A DNA stretch of 64,000 nt, from positions 1 to 64,000 of the forward strand of contig DEPD01000093.1 of NCBI GenBank assembly GCA_002358575.1. The letters run 5' to 3'. Below the pieces are notes generated by a model. It was not told the origin of the DNA and searched no databases. It saw only the letters and a program-made list of their open reading frames with translations. Shown in pieces: positions 1 through 7,965 of this stretch. The number at the start of each line of letters is the position of its first letter. The first letter of the stretch is position 1. This DNA is from Lachnospiraceae bacterium UBA3401 (GTDB lineage: Bacteria; Bacillota; Clostridia; Lachnospirales; Lachnospiraceae). Both the position numbers and the translations under genes were made by a program.

Positions 1-57
1 AGTGGTTTTGCATGGCTTGATGCCTGTAACAGGAAGCCAAAGGCTGAACTGTTACAG
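1..57. repeat. palindromic intergenic repeat, copy A (partial)
   Basis: This is the right end of a mosaic palindromic repeat that runs off the left edge. It contains the 17-nt word TTTTGCATGGCTTGATG (6-22), shared exactly with copy C at 7830-7846. A 9-bp inverted repeat follows (CTGTAACAG at 24-32, CTGTTACAG at 49-57) enclosing an AGCC-AAA-GGCT mini-hairpin. It lies directly upstream of the first gene, as the other copies lie between genes. Confidence 0.7.
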
Positions 58-80
58 TGAGTACGAAAGTGGGGAAGAAC

Positions 81-2930
81 ATGGCATCAGGAAAAAAGAG
101 GCAATTAAACTATGAGCTGCTGCGTATCCTAGCAATGCTAATGATTGTGAGCCTGCATTATCTGAGCAAGGGCGGTATCTTGGGCGAACCTGCAAGAGCG
201 GATATGACCACGGCGGGATATACAGCATGGCTGATTGAGGCGTTTTGCATTGTAGCAGTTAATGTGTATGTGCTAATCAGTGGATACTTTGGCGTGGATG
301 CGCGTGGAAGCAGAGGAAGCGGAAAGAAACTAACCTTTCGGGAAGCGCTGAGAAAACCTATAAAAATATGGAAACAAGTGTTTTTCTATTCTATGCTTTT
401 TGGCTGTGGTGCGCTGATTATCGGCGTACAGCAGTTTGATCTCTATCAATTTTTTTCCTACTGTTTTCCGATAGTGACAGAACATTATTGGTTTGCGTCG
501 TCTTATATCGTTCTGTGCTTAATAATGCCTTTTCTCAATGCAGGGCTTTCCTATCTGGATCAGCGGGAGACAAGATATCTATTGTTGGGGTTTTTACTGG
601 TATTTAGCGTGTCAAAGACAGTGATTCCCATGCAACTCCCGTGGGACAAATATGGTTATGACAGCCTCTGGTTTGTGGTTCTTTATTTGACAGGGGCGTA
701 TTTAAGACGTTATGAAACGTGCCTTTCTGGAAAAAAGTGGAAGGCAGCAATATTATATTTTGGCAGTGTGGCAGCAGTCTTTTTTTCTTTTTTCTTAATT
801 CGGATAATCTATCTTAGAACAGGTAGTCTTGAAAAAATGATACAGTATGGTTATACGTACAATTTTTTCTTTTGTTACACTGGTGCAGTGGGACTGTTTC
901 TTTTGTTTGCAGAAGGCAAAAAGGAACAGAGCAAGACAGAAATTTTTTTGGAGAGGTTTCGGAAACCGATTGAGTTGTTTTCTGGAGCATCTTTTGGAGT
1001 CTATCTTATTCATGAGCATGTGAATATACGCTATGCATGGCCAAAGTGGCTGCACTGTGAGGCACAGGTGGACAATTCTGTGCTTGGATTTCTAGGGCAT
1101 ATGGTTTTTAGTGTGCTTGCGGTGTATCTAGTGTGCACCGTGATAGAGTGGATTCGGCAAAAGGGTAGTAGAACAGTTTTTCCAGCGCTAATTTTATTGA
1201 CTTATCCATTGCGTCATACCTGGATAGGACTGGATATGATGGATGCGGGCTATGCACTTGGCAATTATCTTTTTTTTGATACATTGAATCCAATGTGGAA
1301 GCTGGCAACTTATCTGGCAAATGTGACTGGCGTGTTTTTGTCAAAACTTCCAGGGGGAGGCTGCTGGATTGGTATGAATCTATATTGTGGTCTGCTTGTT
1401 GGAGCAGTTGCTGCGTGGGTCTATCTGTTTTTGTGGAAACATTATGCACAGAGAAAACAGTGGATGGGAACTGCGCTGTTTGTGGCAGAACTGACAGCAC
1501 TCTCTCTTTGTTGGGCACCAGTTGTAGTTTTGTACCATTATCTTGGCTATCTTGCCATGACAGTGGCAGTGCTTGTTTTGTACACGGCAATCAGAGATGG
1601 AAAAAAAAGAAATTTTATCATTGCAGGTGTTATTTTAGGGCTTTGTGTTGCTGTAAGAATGCCCAATATCACATATATGGCGTTGATTCTGCCTGTGTGG
1701 TGTGGCTGTTTCTGGAAACGCAATAATGATAAAAACTGGCTGCATTCGCTTGGTGTGCATACACTGTACTGCATTGGTGGGTATCTGGCAGGGCTGCTTG
1801 TGCCGCTGACAGTTATCACAATATGTTATGGTGTTACTGCCTATCCACAGATGATTGTTTCACTGTTTGGAATGACCAATCAGGCGACAGATTATAAGCC
1901 CACAGCAATGCTTCTTGCAATGTTTGGGGATTATATTCAATATAGCGGATGGTTGTTATTGTTTGTTGGATTTATGATTATGGGTATGATTGCCTTCTAT
2001 TTCGTTCAAAAATTTGAAAGAAATCAAACATTGTCACCAAAAGTAACGCATGTACTTGAAATTTTTTATTCCTTTTTGTTTTTGGTGCTTCTGCGCTTCT
2101 GTTATGGCAGGGGAATGTTTGATTTTAATTATACAGAATATTTTAGTATGTACAAGTGGGTGACAGTCTATTTGCTGATTGTATTTTGTCTGTGCATCTG
2201 GTGCCTGACAAATCCCAAAATAAACCAGAATTTAAAGCTGTGGGCAGTGCTTTTGCCGGTTATAATACTGATTACGCCGCTGGGGAGCAACAATGGACTT
2301 TATCCGATTATAAATAACCTTTTCCTAGTGTTTCCTGTCTCAATATTGATGGCACGCGAGGCTTTTCGGAGAGCCTATCATGCAGGAACAATAGGTTTTG
2401 CATTTCGGTTTGTATTTGGAATGGTGCTTGTGTGTGTGACAGTTCAGAGTATTTTGTTTGGAATCAATTTTGTGTTTCATGATAAACAGGCACGTAGCGA
2501 TGGACAGCGATTGGAATTGCAATGCAGCGACAGGGGAACTGGTTTGCAAATGACAGCCGAGGAGGCAGCAGCACTAGAAGAATTGGATGCATATTTATAC
2601 CAGAATGCACTGAATAAAAAACAAGCGATATTATATGGAGATATTCCATCACTGGCTTATTTGTTTGATATGACACCTGCTATTTTTACAACATGGGTAG
2701 ATTTGGACTCTAATAGCATAGAAATTTTGGAGAGAGAACTTCACACGCTGTCTGATAATATGGCAATGAATAACACCCCTGTTATTATTTTGGGACGCAC
2801 AGCAATAGAGAATCGAAACCAAACAGAAAAACTGGTGTTACAAAAATATCAATTGATTTTGGAATTTGCTAGAGAAAATGATTATAGGCAATGTTTTGAG
2901 AATGAGGAGTACTGTGTGCTTGTGAAGTAA
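81..2930 (+). CDS. acyltransferase-3 domain fused to a polytopic GT-C-like membrane domain
   Basis: This 949-residue integral membrane protein has two parts. Residues 1 to about 360 look like an acyltransferase family 3 (OafA/WecH) domain: many hydrophobic helices and an N-terminal helix with the family's Arg (LLRILAM) and His (MIVSLHY, about residue 26). Such enzymes O-acylate surface sugars. From about residue 365 a second polytopic domain begins (RHTWIGLDMMDAGY, then MWKLATYLANVTG). It has about ten further helices and a hydrophilic C-terminal tail of about 130 residues, resembling uncharacterised GT-C-like proteins of Clostridia. I chose ATG 81 because GGGGAAG sits just upstream; the GTG at 57 lies inside a repeat arm and has no ribosome site. 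The fusion is unusual. Acyltransfer is a family inference, and a glycosyltransferase role for the second half is more tentative. Confidence 0.75.
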   Translation: MASGKKRQLNYELLRILAMLMIVSLHYLSKGGILGEPARADMTTAGYTAWLIEAFCIVAVNVYVLISGYFGVDARGSRGSGKKLTFREALRKPIKIWKQVFFYSMLFGCGALIIGVQQFDLYQFFSYCFPIVTEHYWFASSYIVLCLIMPFLNAGLSYLDQRETRYLLLGFLLVFSVSKTVIPMQLPWDKYGYDSLWFVVLYLTGAYLRRYETCLSGKKWKAAILYFGSVAAVFFSFFLIRIIYLRTGSLEKMIQYGYTYNFFFCYTGAVGLFLLFAEGKKEQSKTEIFLERFRKPIELFSGASFGVYLIHEHVNIRYAWPKWLHCEAQVDNSVLGFLGHMVFSVLAVYLVCTVIEWIRQKGSRTVFPALILLTYPLRHTWIGLDMMDAGYALGNYLFFDTLNPMWKLATYLANVTGVFLSKLPGGGCWIGMNLYCGLLVGAVAAWVYLFLWKHYAQRKQWMGTALFVAELTALSLCWAPVVVLYHYLGYLAMTVAVLVLYTAIRDGKKRNFIIAGVILGLCVAVRMPNITYMALILPVWCGCFWKRNNDKNWLHSLGVHTLYCIGGYLAGLLVPLTVITICYGVTAYPQMIVSLFGMTNQATDYKPTAMLLAMFGDYIQYSGWLLLFVGFMIMGMIAFYFVQKFERNQTLSPKVTHVLEIFYSFLFLVLLRFCYGRGMFDFNYTEYFSMYKWVTVYLLIVFCLCIWCLTNPKINQNLKLWAVLLPVIILITPLGSNNGLYPIINNLFLVFPVSILMAREAFRRAYHAGTIGFAFRFVFGMVLVCVTVQSILFGINFVFHDKQARSDGQRLELQCSDRGTGLQMTAEEAAALEELDAYLYQNALNKKQAILYGDIPSLAYLFDMTPAIFTTWVDLDSNSIEILERELHTLSDNMAMNNTPVIILGRTAIENRNQTEKLVLQKYQLILEFARENDYRQCFENEEYCVLVK

Positions 2931-3005
2931 CGGGAAGCCTTTGGCTTGGTGTATCTCAACCACTGCGTTATTTCATGGACTTTGCAGTGTAGTGCAAAGT
3001 CCTAG
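2931..3005 (-). repeat. palindromic intergenic repeat, copy B (inverted)
   Basis: This begins right after the stop codon of the preceding gene. Its reverse complement matches 7731-7817 of copy C in blocks: AGTTTAG-CTAGGACTTTGCACT, then GTGGTTGAGAT and CAAGCCA. It contains a hairpin AAGCC-TTT-GGCTT (2935-2947) and a perfect 8-bp inverted repeat ACTTTGCA/TGCAAAGT (2979-3000). There is no T-tract, so it is not a classical terminator. Confidence 0.65.
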
Positions 3006-3047
3006 GCTAAACTATAACCAACTACTACGCATATTAGTGCCAAAATC

Positions 3048-3076
3048 TTGCCAAAATCATATTAAAAGAGTACAAT
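3048..3076 (+). promoter_or_regulatory. sigma-A-like promoter for the rffA operon
   Basis: TTGCCA (3048-3053) and TACAAT (3071-3076) are separated by exactly 17 bp. It lies between repeat copy B and the aminotransferase gene, about 60 bp ahead of the start codon. It would drive 3138-7724. Confidence 0.65.
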
Positions 3077-3137
3077 AAAGCGAGAAATATAATAAATTAC
3101 CAGATTTCACAAATTATGGAAAGGCATGGTTATCAGA

Positions 3138-4268
3138 ATGATTAATTTTAACGTACCACCGTTTACAGGCAGGGAATTGGAATATATTCGGCAGGCGGTC
3201 GAAAACCAAAAAATATGTGGAGATGGACCGTTCACGCAGAAATGTAGTGCGTGGATTGAAGAAAAGACAGGCACGGCAAAGTGTCTGCTGACGCCTTCTT
3301 GCACGCAGGCAAATGAGCTTGCAGCGCTGTTGATTGACATTAAGGAAGGAGATGAGGTAATATTGCCTTCCTACACGTTTGTATCAACTGCAGACGCCTT
3401 TGTGCTGCGTGGTGCAAAGGCAGTGTTTGTCGATATCCGTCCTGACACTATGAATATCGATGAGACGTTAATCGAACAGGCTGTGACAGAGCGCACAAGG
3501 GCGATTTTGCCAGTTCACTATGCAGGAGTGGCGTGTGAGATGGACACTATTATGGAAATTGCAAGGCGGCATCATCTGTTTGTGGTGGAGGATGCGGCAC
3601 AAGGAATTGCGGCAACCTACAAGGGAAAGGCACTTGGCGCAATCGGTGATTTTGGCTGTTATTCTTTTCATGAGACCAAAAATGTGAGCATGGGAGAGGG
3701 CGGTGCACTGCTGATTCAGGATGAAAAATACATTAGTGAGGCGGAGATTATTCGAGAGAAAGGGACAAATCGTTCTCAATATTATAGAGGTCAGATTGAT
3801 AAATATCGTTGGATGAACTATGGTTCATCTTATCTGCCAAGTGATATGAATGCGGCGTATCTTTGGGCTCAAATCGAACAGATAGATGTAATTACACAAA
3901 AACGTCTGGCACTGTGGAGACAGTATGATGCACTGCTGCGCCCTCTTCAGGAGCGCGGACTTTTAGAGCTGCCAACTGTACCAGAGGGCTGTGTGCACAA
4001 TGGGCATATGTATTATATCAAGACAAAGGATATGGAAGAGCGCACCCGGTTGATTACATTTTTGAAAGAAAACGGCATTATGGCTGTATTTCATTACGTT
4101 CCTCTGCACTCAGCGCCAGCGGGGCTTAAATTTGGACGATTTTCTGGGAAGGATGTATATACAACCCGAGAAAGTGAACGTCTGTTGCGTCTGCCAATGT
4201 ATTATGCATTGACGTCAGGCGAAGTGGACTATATTGTTAGTAAAGTGAAGGAGTTCTATCACGTATGA
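3138..4268 (+). CDS. rffA: dTDP-4-amino-4,6-dideoxygalactose transaminase-like (WecE/RffA) DegT-family aminotransferase
   Basis: This is a PLP-dependent sugar aminotransferase of the DegT/DnrJ/EryC1 fold. The PLP-lysine region reads CYSFHETKNVSMGEGGA (Lys about residue 181), matching the WecE/RffA subgroup rather than PglE. WecE transfers an amino group from glutamate to C4 of dTDP-4-keto-6-deoxyglucose, giving dTDP-Fuc4N. I start at ATG 3138 (MINFNVPPFTGRELEY), which aligns with the usual WecE N-terminus and gives 376 residues. The earlier ATG at 3126 is only one base from GGAAAGG. The gene overlaps the next by ATGA. A GNAT acetyltransferase two genes downstream could acetylate the product as WecD does. 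The genes that make the dTDP-sugar substrate are not in the window, so the exact substrate is inferred. Confidence 0.85.
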   Translation: MINFNVPPFTGRELEYIRQAVENQKICGDGPFTQKCSAWIEEKTGTAKCLLTPSCTQANELAALLIDIKEGDEVILPSYTFVSTADAFVLRGAKAVFVDIRPDTMNIDETLIEQAVTERTRAILPVHYAGVACEMDTIMEIARRHHLFVVEDAAQGIAATYKGKALGAIGDFGCYSFHETKNVSMGEGGALLIQDEKYISEAEIIREKGTNRSQYYRGQIDKYRWMNYGSSYLPSDMNAAYLWAQIEQIDVITQKRLALWRQYDALLRPLQERGLLELPTVPEGCVHNGHMYYIKTKDMEERTRLITFLKENGIMAVFHYVPLHSAPAGLKFGRFSGKDVYTTRESERLLRLPMYYALTSGEVDYIVSKVKEFYHV

Positions 4269-6139
4269 TGGATGACCGCACCGGAGGAAAGGCAATAAAA
4301 GTGTGTGGTGCACTGATTTTTACGTTCTCGCTCGCACTGTTTTTATCTGCCCAATTTGATTTTTATTATGATCTGAATGATGACACCATGATCAAGGATA
4401 TTTTGTCAGGGGCATATACAGGCCACCCGAGCGGTTACTGTATTCAAATGTTGTATCCTCTGGCGTGGTGTATTGCGCTTTGTTACAGAGCCATTCCAAC
4501 AGTTCCGTGGTATGGCTTGTTTTTGTGCCTGTGTCAATTTGGCGTGGTTTTTCTGATTTCTATAAGGTTATTATTTATTGCAAAGCGTATGCGGACAGGG
4601 TTTCTAGCGCTTGGGGTGGAGGCGGCACTAATAATTGGATTATTTTTGAGGGAAATTGTGGTGATACAGTATAGTGTCACCGCAGGAATCTGTATGGCAG
4701 GGGCAGTGTTTTTGTTTCTCACAGCAAAAAATGCCAATAAGCCATCTATCTTTTTCCGCAGAAATCTTATACCGCTGTTGCTTGTGGTGTTGTCTTTTTT
4801 GATTCGGACAAAAGTTTGTATTATGCTTTTGCCGTTTTTGTTACTCGCAGGGCTTATGCGATGGTGTGGAGAGGAATATATTTTTACAGCAGTAAATTTC
4901 AGAAAATATTTGATGCTTGTCGGCACAGCGATTTTGGGTATGGCAGCAGCGTATTGTGTTGATTTGGTGGCGTATCAAGGAAGTGAATGGAGCAGCTTTC
5001 GGAGCTTTTTTGACGCGCGCACAAAATTATATGATTTTTATGGTTTGCCGGAGTACACAGATAATCGGGAGTTCTATGAATCGATTGGACTGTCACAAGA
5101 ATCTTACACACTGCTTGAAAACTATAATTTTGCGTTAGATGAATCGATTGATACTTGGCGGCTAGAAGCGATTGTTAATTATCAGGAACAGAATGCCAAG
5201 ACATCCAATCATGGAAACGGATTGAAAAATACATTTGGATTTGTCAGCAGAAACAGTGTGCGGGAAGCATTATGGCGGTACAAAGATCAGATTTTAAAAG
5301 ATTTACAAATAATGAAAAATTCTGTTTTACATCAGACGTCTGGTTCAGGGATTCCAGCAGGACTAGGAGTTAGCATGGCGGTGACTGTTTTATATTTACT
5401 ATACTTTGCAGTCTGTATCATTCCAGCGACGGGAAAACAGCGCATGCTTGCAATTTTTAAAGTTGTGTGTCTCTTTGGTATTCGGGTGGTTTTGTGGCTG
5501 TATTTATATATGGTGGACAGGCTGCTAGACCGAGTAACAATACCACTGTTGATGTTGGAGTTTGTCATGCTGACTGCGTTTGTACTCTGTGATGGTCATT
5601 TTAGAAAAAATAACAAAGCGGCAAAATATACTTTGTACATTTTGTGTGTCGCAGGATTTCTTGCAGTGTCTGTGGGAAATTTTCAGAGTGTGCACAGGGA
5701 ATACCAAAACAGAGCGCAGGCAGATGCGCGCTGGAATGCATTGATGGATTATTGCCGAAAAAATGGAAATAATTATTATATTGTGGATGTATATTCCTCC
5801 ACTTCTTATCAGGGAACACCTTATTCAGAGAAGATATTTATCGATAAGAGTAGTTCTTATAAAAATTTTGATATATGTGGCGGGTGGGCGGCAAAAAGTC
5901 CGCTGGCTAGGCGCAAATTGGAGCAATATCATTTTAAAGATATTCAAAATGCGCTGTATGACCCAAAGAGTAGGAATGCAACAAAGGCATTTTTTGTGGT
6001 GAAGCCAAATCAGGAGTTGGATTGGATGATACAATATTATAAAAAGCGTGGCATGACAGTACGCACAGAATGTATGGACCAAGTTCAGACAGACGCAGGT
6101 GCGCACGCATTTGACATTATTGCAGTCAAACAACAGTAA
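4265..6139 (+). CDS. polytopic membrane protein, GT-C-like, unknown specificity
   Basis: This 624-residue protein has roughly eleven hydrophobic helices and a hydrophilic C-terminal domain of about 130 residues. After the first helix it has an acidic motif, FYYDLNDDTMIKDILSG, followed by YPLAW. This resembles GT-C glycosyltransferases, which keep a catalytic Asp/Glu in the first extracytoplasmic loop, but I cannot assign it to a named family. It overlaps the upstream aminotransferase by 4 nt (ATGA), implying translational coupling. The neighbouring GtrB/ArnC-like enzyme makes polyprenyl-phosphate sugars, which are GT-C donors. A role in attaching such a sugar on the outer face is therefore a reasonable inference. 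Confidence 0.6.
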   Translation: MMDDRTGGKAIKVCGALIFTFSLALFLSAQFDFYYDLNDDTMIKDILSGAYTGHPSGYCIQMLYPLAWCIALCYRAIPTVPWYGLFLCLCQFGVVFLISIRLLFIAKRMRTGFLALGVEAALIIGLFLREIVVIQYSVTAGICMAGAVFLFLTAKNANKPSIFFRRNLIPLLLVVLSFLIRTKVCIMLLPFLLLAGLMRWCGEEYIFTAVNFRKYLMLVGTAILGMAAAYCVDLVAYQGSEWSSFRSFFDARTKLYDFYGLPEYTDNREFYESIGLSQESYTLLENYNFALDESIDTWRLEAIVNYQEQNAKTSNHGNGLKNTFGFVSRNSVREALWRYKDQILKDLQIMKNSVLHQTSGSGIPAGLGVSMAVTVLYLLYFAVCIIPATGKQRMLAIFKVVCLFGIRVVLWLYLYMVDRLLDRVTIPLLMLEFVMLTAFVLCDGHFRKNNKAAKYTLYILCVAGFLAVSVGNFQSVHREYQNRAQADARWNALMDYCRKNGNNYYIVDVYSSTSYQGTPYSEKIFIDKSSSYKNFDICGGWAAKSPLARRKLEQYHFKDIQNALYDPKSRNATKAFFVVKPNQELDWMIQYYKKRGMTVRTECMDQVQTDAGAHAFDIIAVKQQ

Positions 6140-6156
6140 ATATAGAGGAGATTTTT

Positions 6157-6702
6157 ATGGAGCCGTTGAGAAAGGATTTAATTTTAAAGGGAGCGCAGAT
6201 TTATTTAAGGCCAATTTGTGATGCGGATACGGACAGGGTTGTAAAATGGAGGAATGACAAGAATGTAGTAAAGAATTTTATCTATCGGATTCCAATCTCT
6301 AGGGAAGCACACTTGGACTGGCTAAAAAATAAAGTGGAACAGGGGAGCGTACATCAGTTTGTTATTTGCAGAAATGCAGATGAAATACCGCTTGGAAGCG
6401 TCTATCTTCAAAATTTTGAGGAGGAGCACAAAAAGGCGGAGGAAGGGATTTTTCTTGGGGAAGAACAGGCATATGGAAAGGGAATTGGCACAGAGGCAGC
6501 AAAACTAATACTAAAATATGCTTTTGAGCAACTGCAGCTGCACAAGGTGGTAGCGCGCGTGTTGGCGTACAATCAGGCAAGTGTGCGGATGCACGAGAAG
6601 GCTGGATATGTGCGGGAGGCATATTTTAGAGAGGAACTATTTCTTGACGGAAAATATGAGGATTTAATCTTTTTTGGCGCAATTAATCCTTTTTGTAAAT
6701 AA
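6157..6702 (+). CDS. GNAT-family N-acetyltransferase (RimL/WecD-like)
   Basis: This 181-residue protein has the GNAT fold. It has an N-terminal LRPICDADTDRVVKWRND segment typical of the RimJ/RimL branch. The acetyl-CoA loop reads EEQAYGKGIGTEAA (about residues 105-120), followed by the NQASVRMHEKAGY motif near the end. GAGGAG lies ahead of the ATG. It sits between a WecE-like aminotransferase operon and a polyprenyl-phosphate glycosyltransferase, so the likely substrate is the 4-amino group of a nucleotide sugar, by analogy to WecD or PseH. A protein N-terminal acetyltransferase role cannot be excluded from sequence alone. Confidence 0.8.
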   Translation: MEPLRKDLILKGAQIYLRPICDADTDRVVKWRNDKNVVKNFIYRIPISREAHLDWLKNKVEQGSVHQFVICRNADEIPLGSVYLQNFEEEHKKAEEGIFLGEEQAYGKGIGTEAAKLILKYAFEQLQLHKVVARVLAYNQASVRMHEKAGYVREAYFREELFLDGKYEDLIFFGAINPFCK

Positions 6703-6726
6703 TAACTTATAGAATGAGGAAAAAGG

Positions 6727-6749
6727 GTTACTGTGGAGTGAACAGTAAC
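6727..6749. repeat. short perfect inverted repeat
   Basis: GTTACTGT (6727-6734) and ACAGTAAC (6742-6749) form an 8-bp stem with a 7-nt loop between two genes of the operon. Its right arm (GAACAGTAAC) differs by one base from GAACTGTAAC in repeat copy C, so it may be a remnant of the same repeat. The reading frame stays open through it, but it precedes the real start at 6768. Confidence 0.5.
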
Positions 6750-6767
6750 GAAAAAGGAATTATCAAG

Positions 6768-7724
6768 ATGAGTAAAGTAAGTTTTGTCATTCCCTGTTAC
6801 CGGAGTGCAAAGACGCTTGAGGGAGTTGTGGCAGAAATAAGAGAAACCATGCAAAGTATGACGGCATATGAGTATGATATCTTTCTGGTAAATGATTGTT
6901 CGCCTGATGATACCTACGAGGTTATTACTGCGCTTGCCCAAAAATATAAAAATATAACAGGAATTAGTCTGGCAAAGAATTTTGGGCAACATGCGGCGCT
7001 GATGGCGGGGCTGCGCAAGGCGGATGGGGACATTGTGGTCTGTCTTGACGACGATGGACAGACGCCTGCAAATGAGGTGGGAAAGCTGATACATGGCATA
7101 GAGCATGGCAGTGATGTGGTCTATGCAAGTTATGACAATAAAAAACACAGCGCATTTCGGAATTTTGGAACTTGGATGAATGATATTATGACAAGGATTA
7201 TGCTTGGAAAACCCAAGGACTTACATTTGACGAGTTACTTTGCGGCAAGGCGGTTTGTGGTTGATAGTATGCTGAAATACGAGAACAGCTATCCTTATAT
7301 TATCGGTCTGGTGCTGCGCTCTACAAGGAATATTACAAATGTTCCAGTGCAGCACAGAAGCCGTGAGGTGGGCACCTCCGGCTACACAATGAAGAAGTTA
7401 ATGGCGCTTTGGTTTAATGGTTTCACTGCATTTTCAATACTGCCACTAAGGATTGCCACCATTACAGGTGTTACCTTTGCAGGCGGGGGATTTCTCTATG
7501 GGATATATACGATTATTAAGAAAATAGTAAATCCTGCAGTGCCAATGGGATTTAGTTCCCTGATGGCGGCAATTGTTTTTATCGGTGGAATGCTGATGAT
7601 TATGTTAGGTCTGATTGGGGAGTATATTGGGCGGATTTATATCAGTATTAATAATTCTCCCCAATATGTAATCCGCGAGGAGACAGACGATGAAACGCGT
7701 TCTGATTCGGACAGCAAAGAATGA
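6768..7724 (+). CDS. GT2 polyprenyl-phosphate glycosyltransferase (GtrB/ArnC/DPM1-like)
   Basis: This 318-residue enzyme has an N-terminal GT-A domain with VSFVIPCYRS, LVNDCSPDDTY, SLAKNFGQHAALMAG and the metal-binding CLDDDGQTP motif. It ends with two hydrophobic helices (about residues 225-250 and 265-290), the GtrB/ArnC architecture. These enzymes transfer a sugar from a nucleotide donor to undecaprenyl phosphate for use by membrane GT-C enzymes outside. The start is ATG 6768, preceded by AAGG about ten bases upstream. An ATG at 6714 would add 18 residues that span an inverted repeat and match nothing in the family. It is the last gene of its unit, before repeat copy C. Confidence 0.85.
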   Translation: MSKVSFVIPCYRSAKTLEGVVAEIRETMQSMTAYEYDIFLVNDCSPDDTYEVITALAQKYKNITGISLAKNFGQHAALMAGLRKADGDIVVCLDDDGQTPANEVGKLIHGIEHGSDVVYASYDNKKHSAFRNFGTWMNDIMTRIMLGKPKDLHLTSYFAARRFVVDSMLKYENSYPYIIGLVLRSTRNITNVPVQHRSREVGTSGYTMKKLMALWFNGFTAFSILPLRIATITGVTFAGGGFLYGIYTIIKKIVNPAVPMGFSSLMAAIVFIGGMLMIMLGLIGEYIGRIYISINNSPQYVIREETDDETRSDSDSKE

Positions 7725-7880
7725 ACATTACAGTTTAGACTAGGACTTTGCACTGTGCTGCAAATTATGGCTTTACAAGCCACGTAAGAAAGCGTAGTGG
7801 TTGAGATGCATCAAGCCATCGCGAAGCGATTTTGCATGGCTTGATGTATTACAGTTCGGCAAAACTGAACTGTAACACAG
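7725..7880 (+). repeat. palindromic intergenic repeat, copy C (longest)
   Basis: This fills the gap after the GT2 stop codon and joins blocks also found in copies A and B. It has nested dyads. CATCAAGCCA (7809-7818) pairs with TGGCTTGATG (7837-7846) around ATCGC-GAA-GCGAT (7818-7830). TTACAGTTC (7849-7857) pairs with GAACTGTAA (7867-7875). Its left half matches the reverse complement of copy B and its right half matches copy A. No ORF or transposase is present, so a MITE- or REP-like mobile palindrome is the best description. Confidence 0.7.
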
Positions 7881-7890
7881 AAAGCTTTTG

Positions 7891-7919
7891 TTGTATTCGT
7901 ATTTGTAATGTGCTATACT
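7891..7919 (+). promoter_or_regulatory. sigma-A-like promoter for the core glycan operon
   Basis: TTGTAT (7891-7896) and TATACT (7914-7919) are separated by exactly 17 bp, with a TG one base ahead of the -10 (TGCTATACT). It follows repeat copy C and lies 46 bp ahead of the ligase-like gene. It probably drives the long operon from 7966 to at least 25.6 kb. Confidence 0.7.
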
Positions 7920-7965
7920 CTAAACGCGAAGGAAAATGTTACCAGTTATTTTAGAAGGGTAGGGT

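Noticed and set aside
57..80. GTG start adding eight residues to the first protein
   Set aside because: It lies in the right arm of a palindromic repeat with no ribosome site; ATG 81 has GGGGAAG upstream and fits the family N-terminus.
6714..6767. N-terminal extension of the GT2 enzyme
   Set aside because: It spans an inverted repeat, matches nothing in the family, and ATG 6768 has its own ribosome site directly before the first beta strand.
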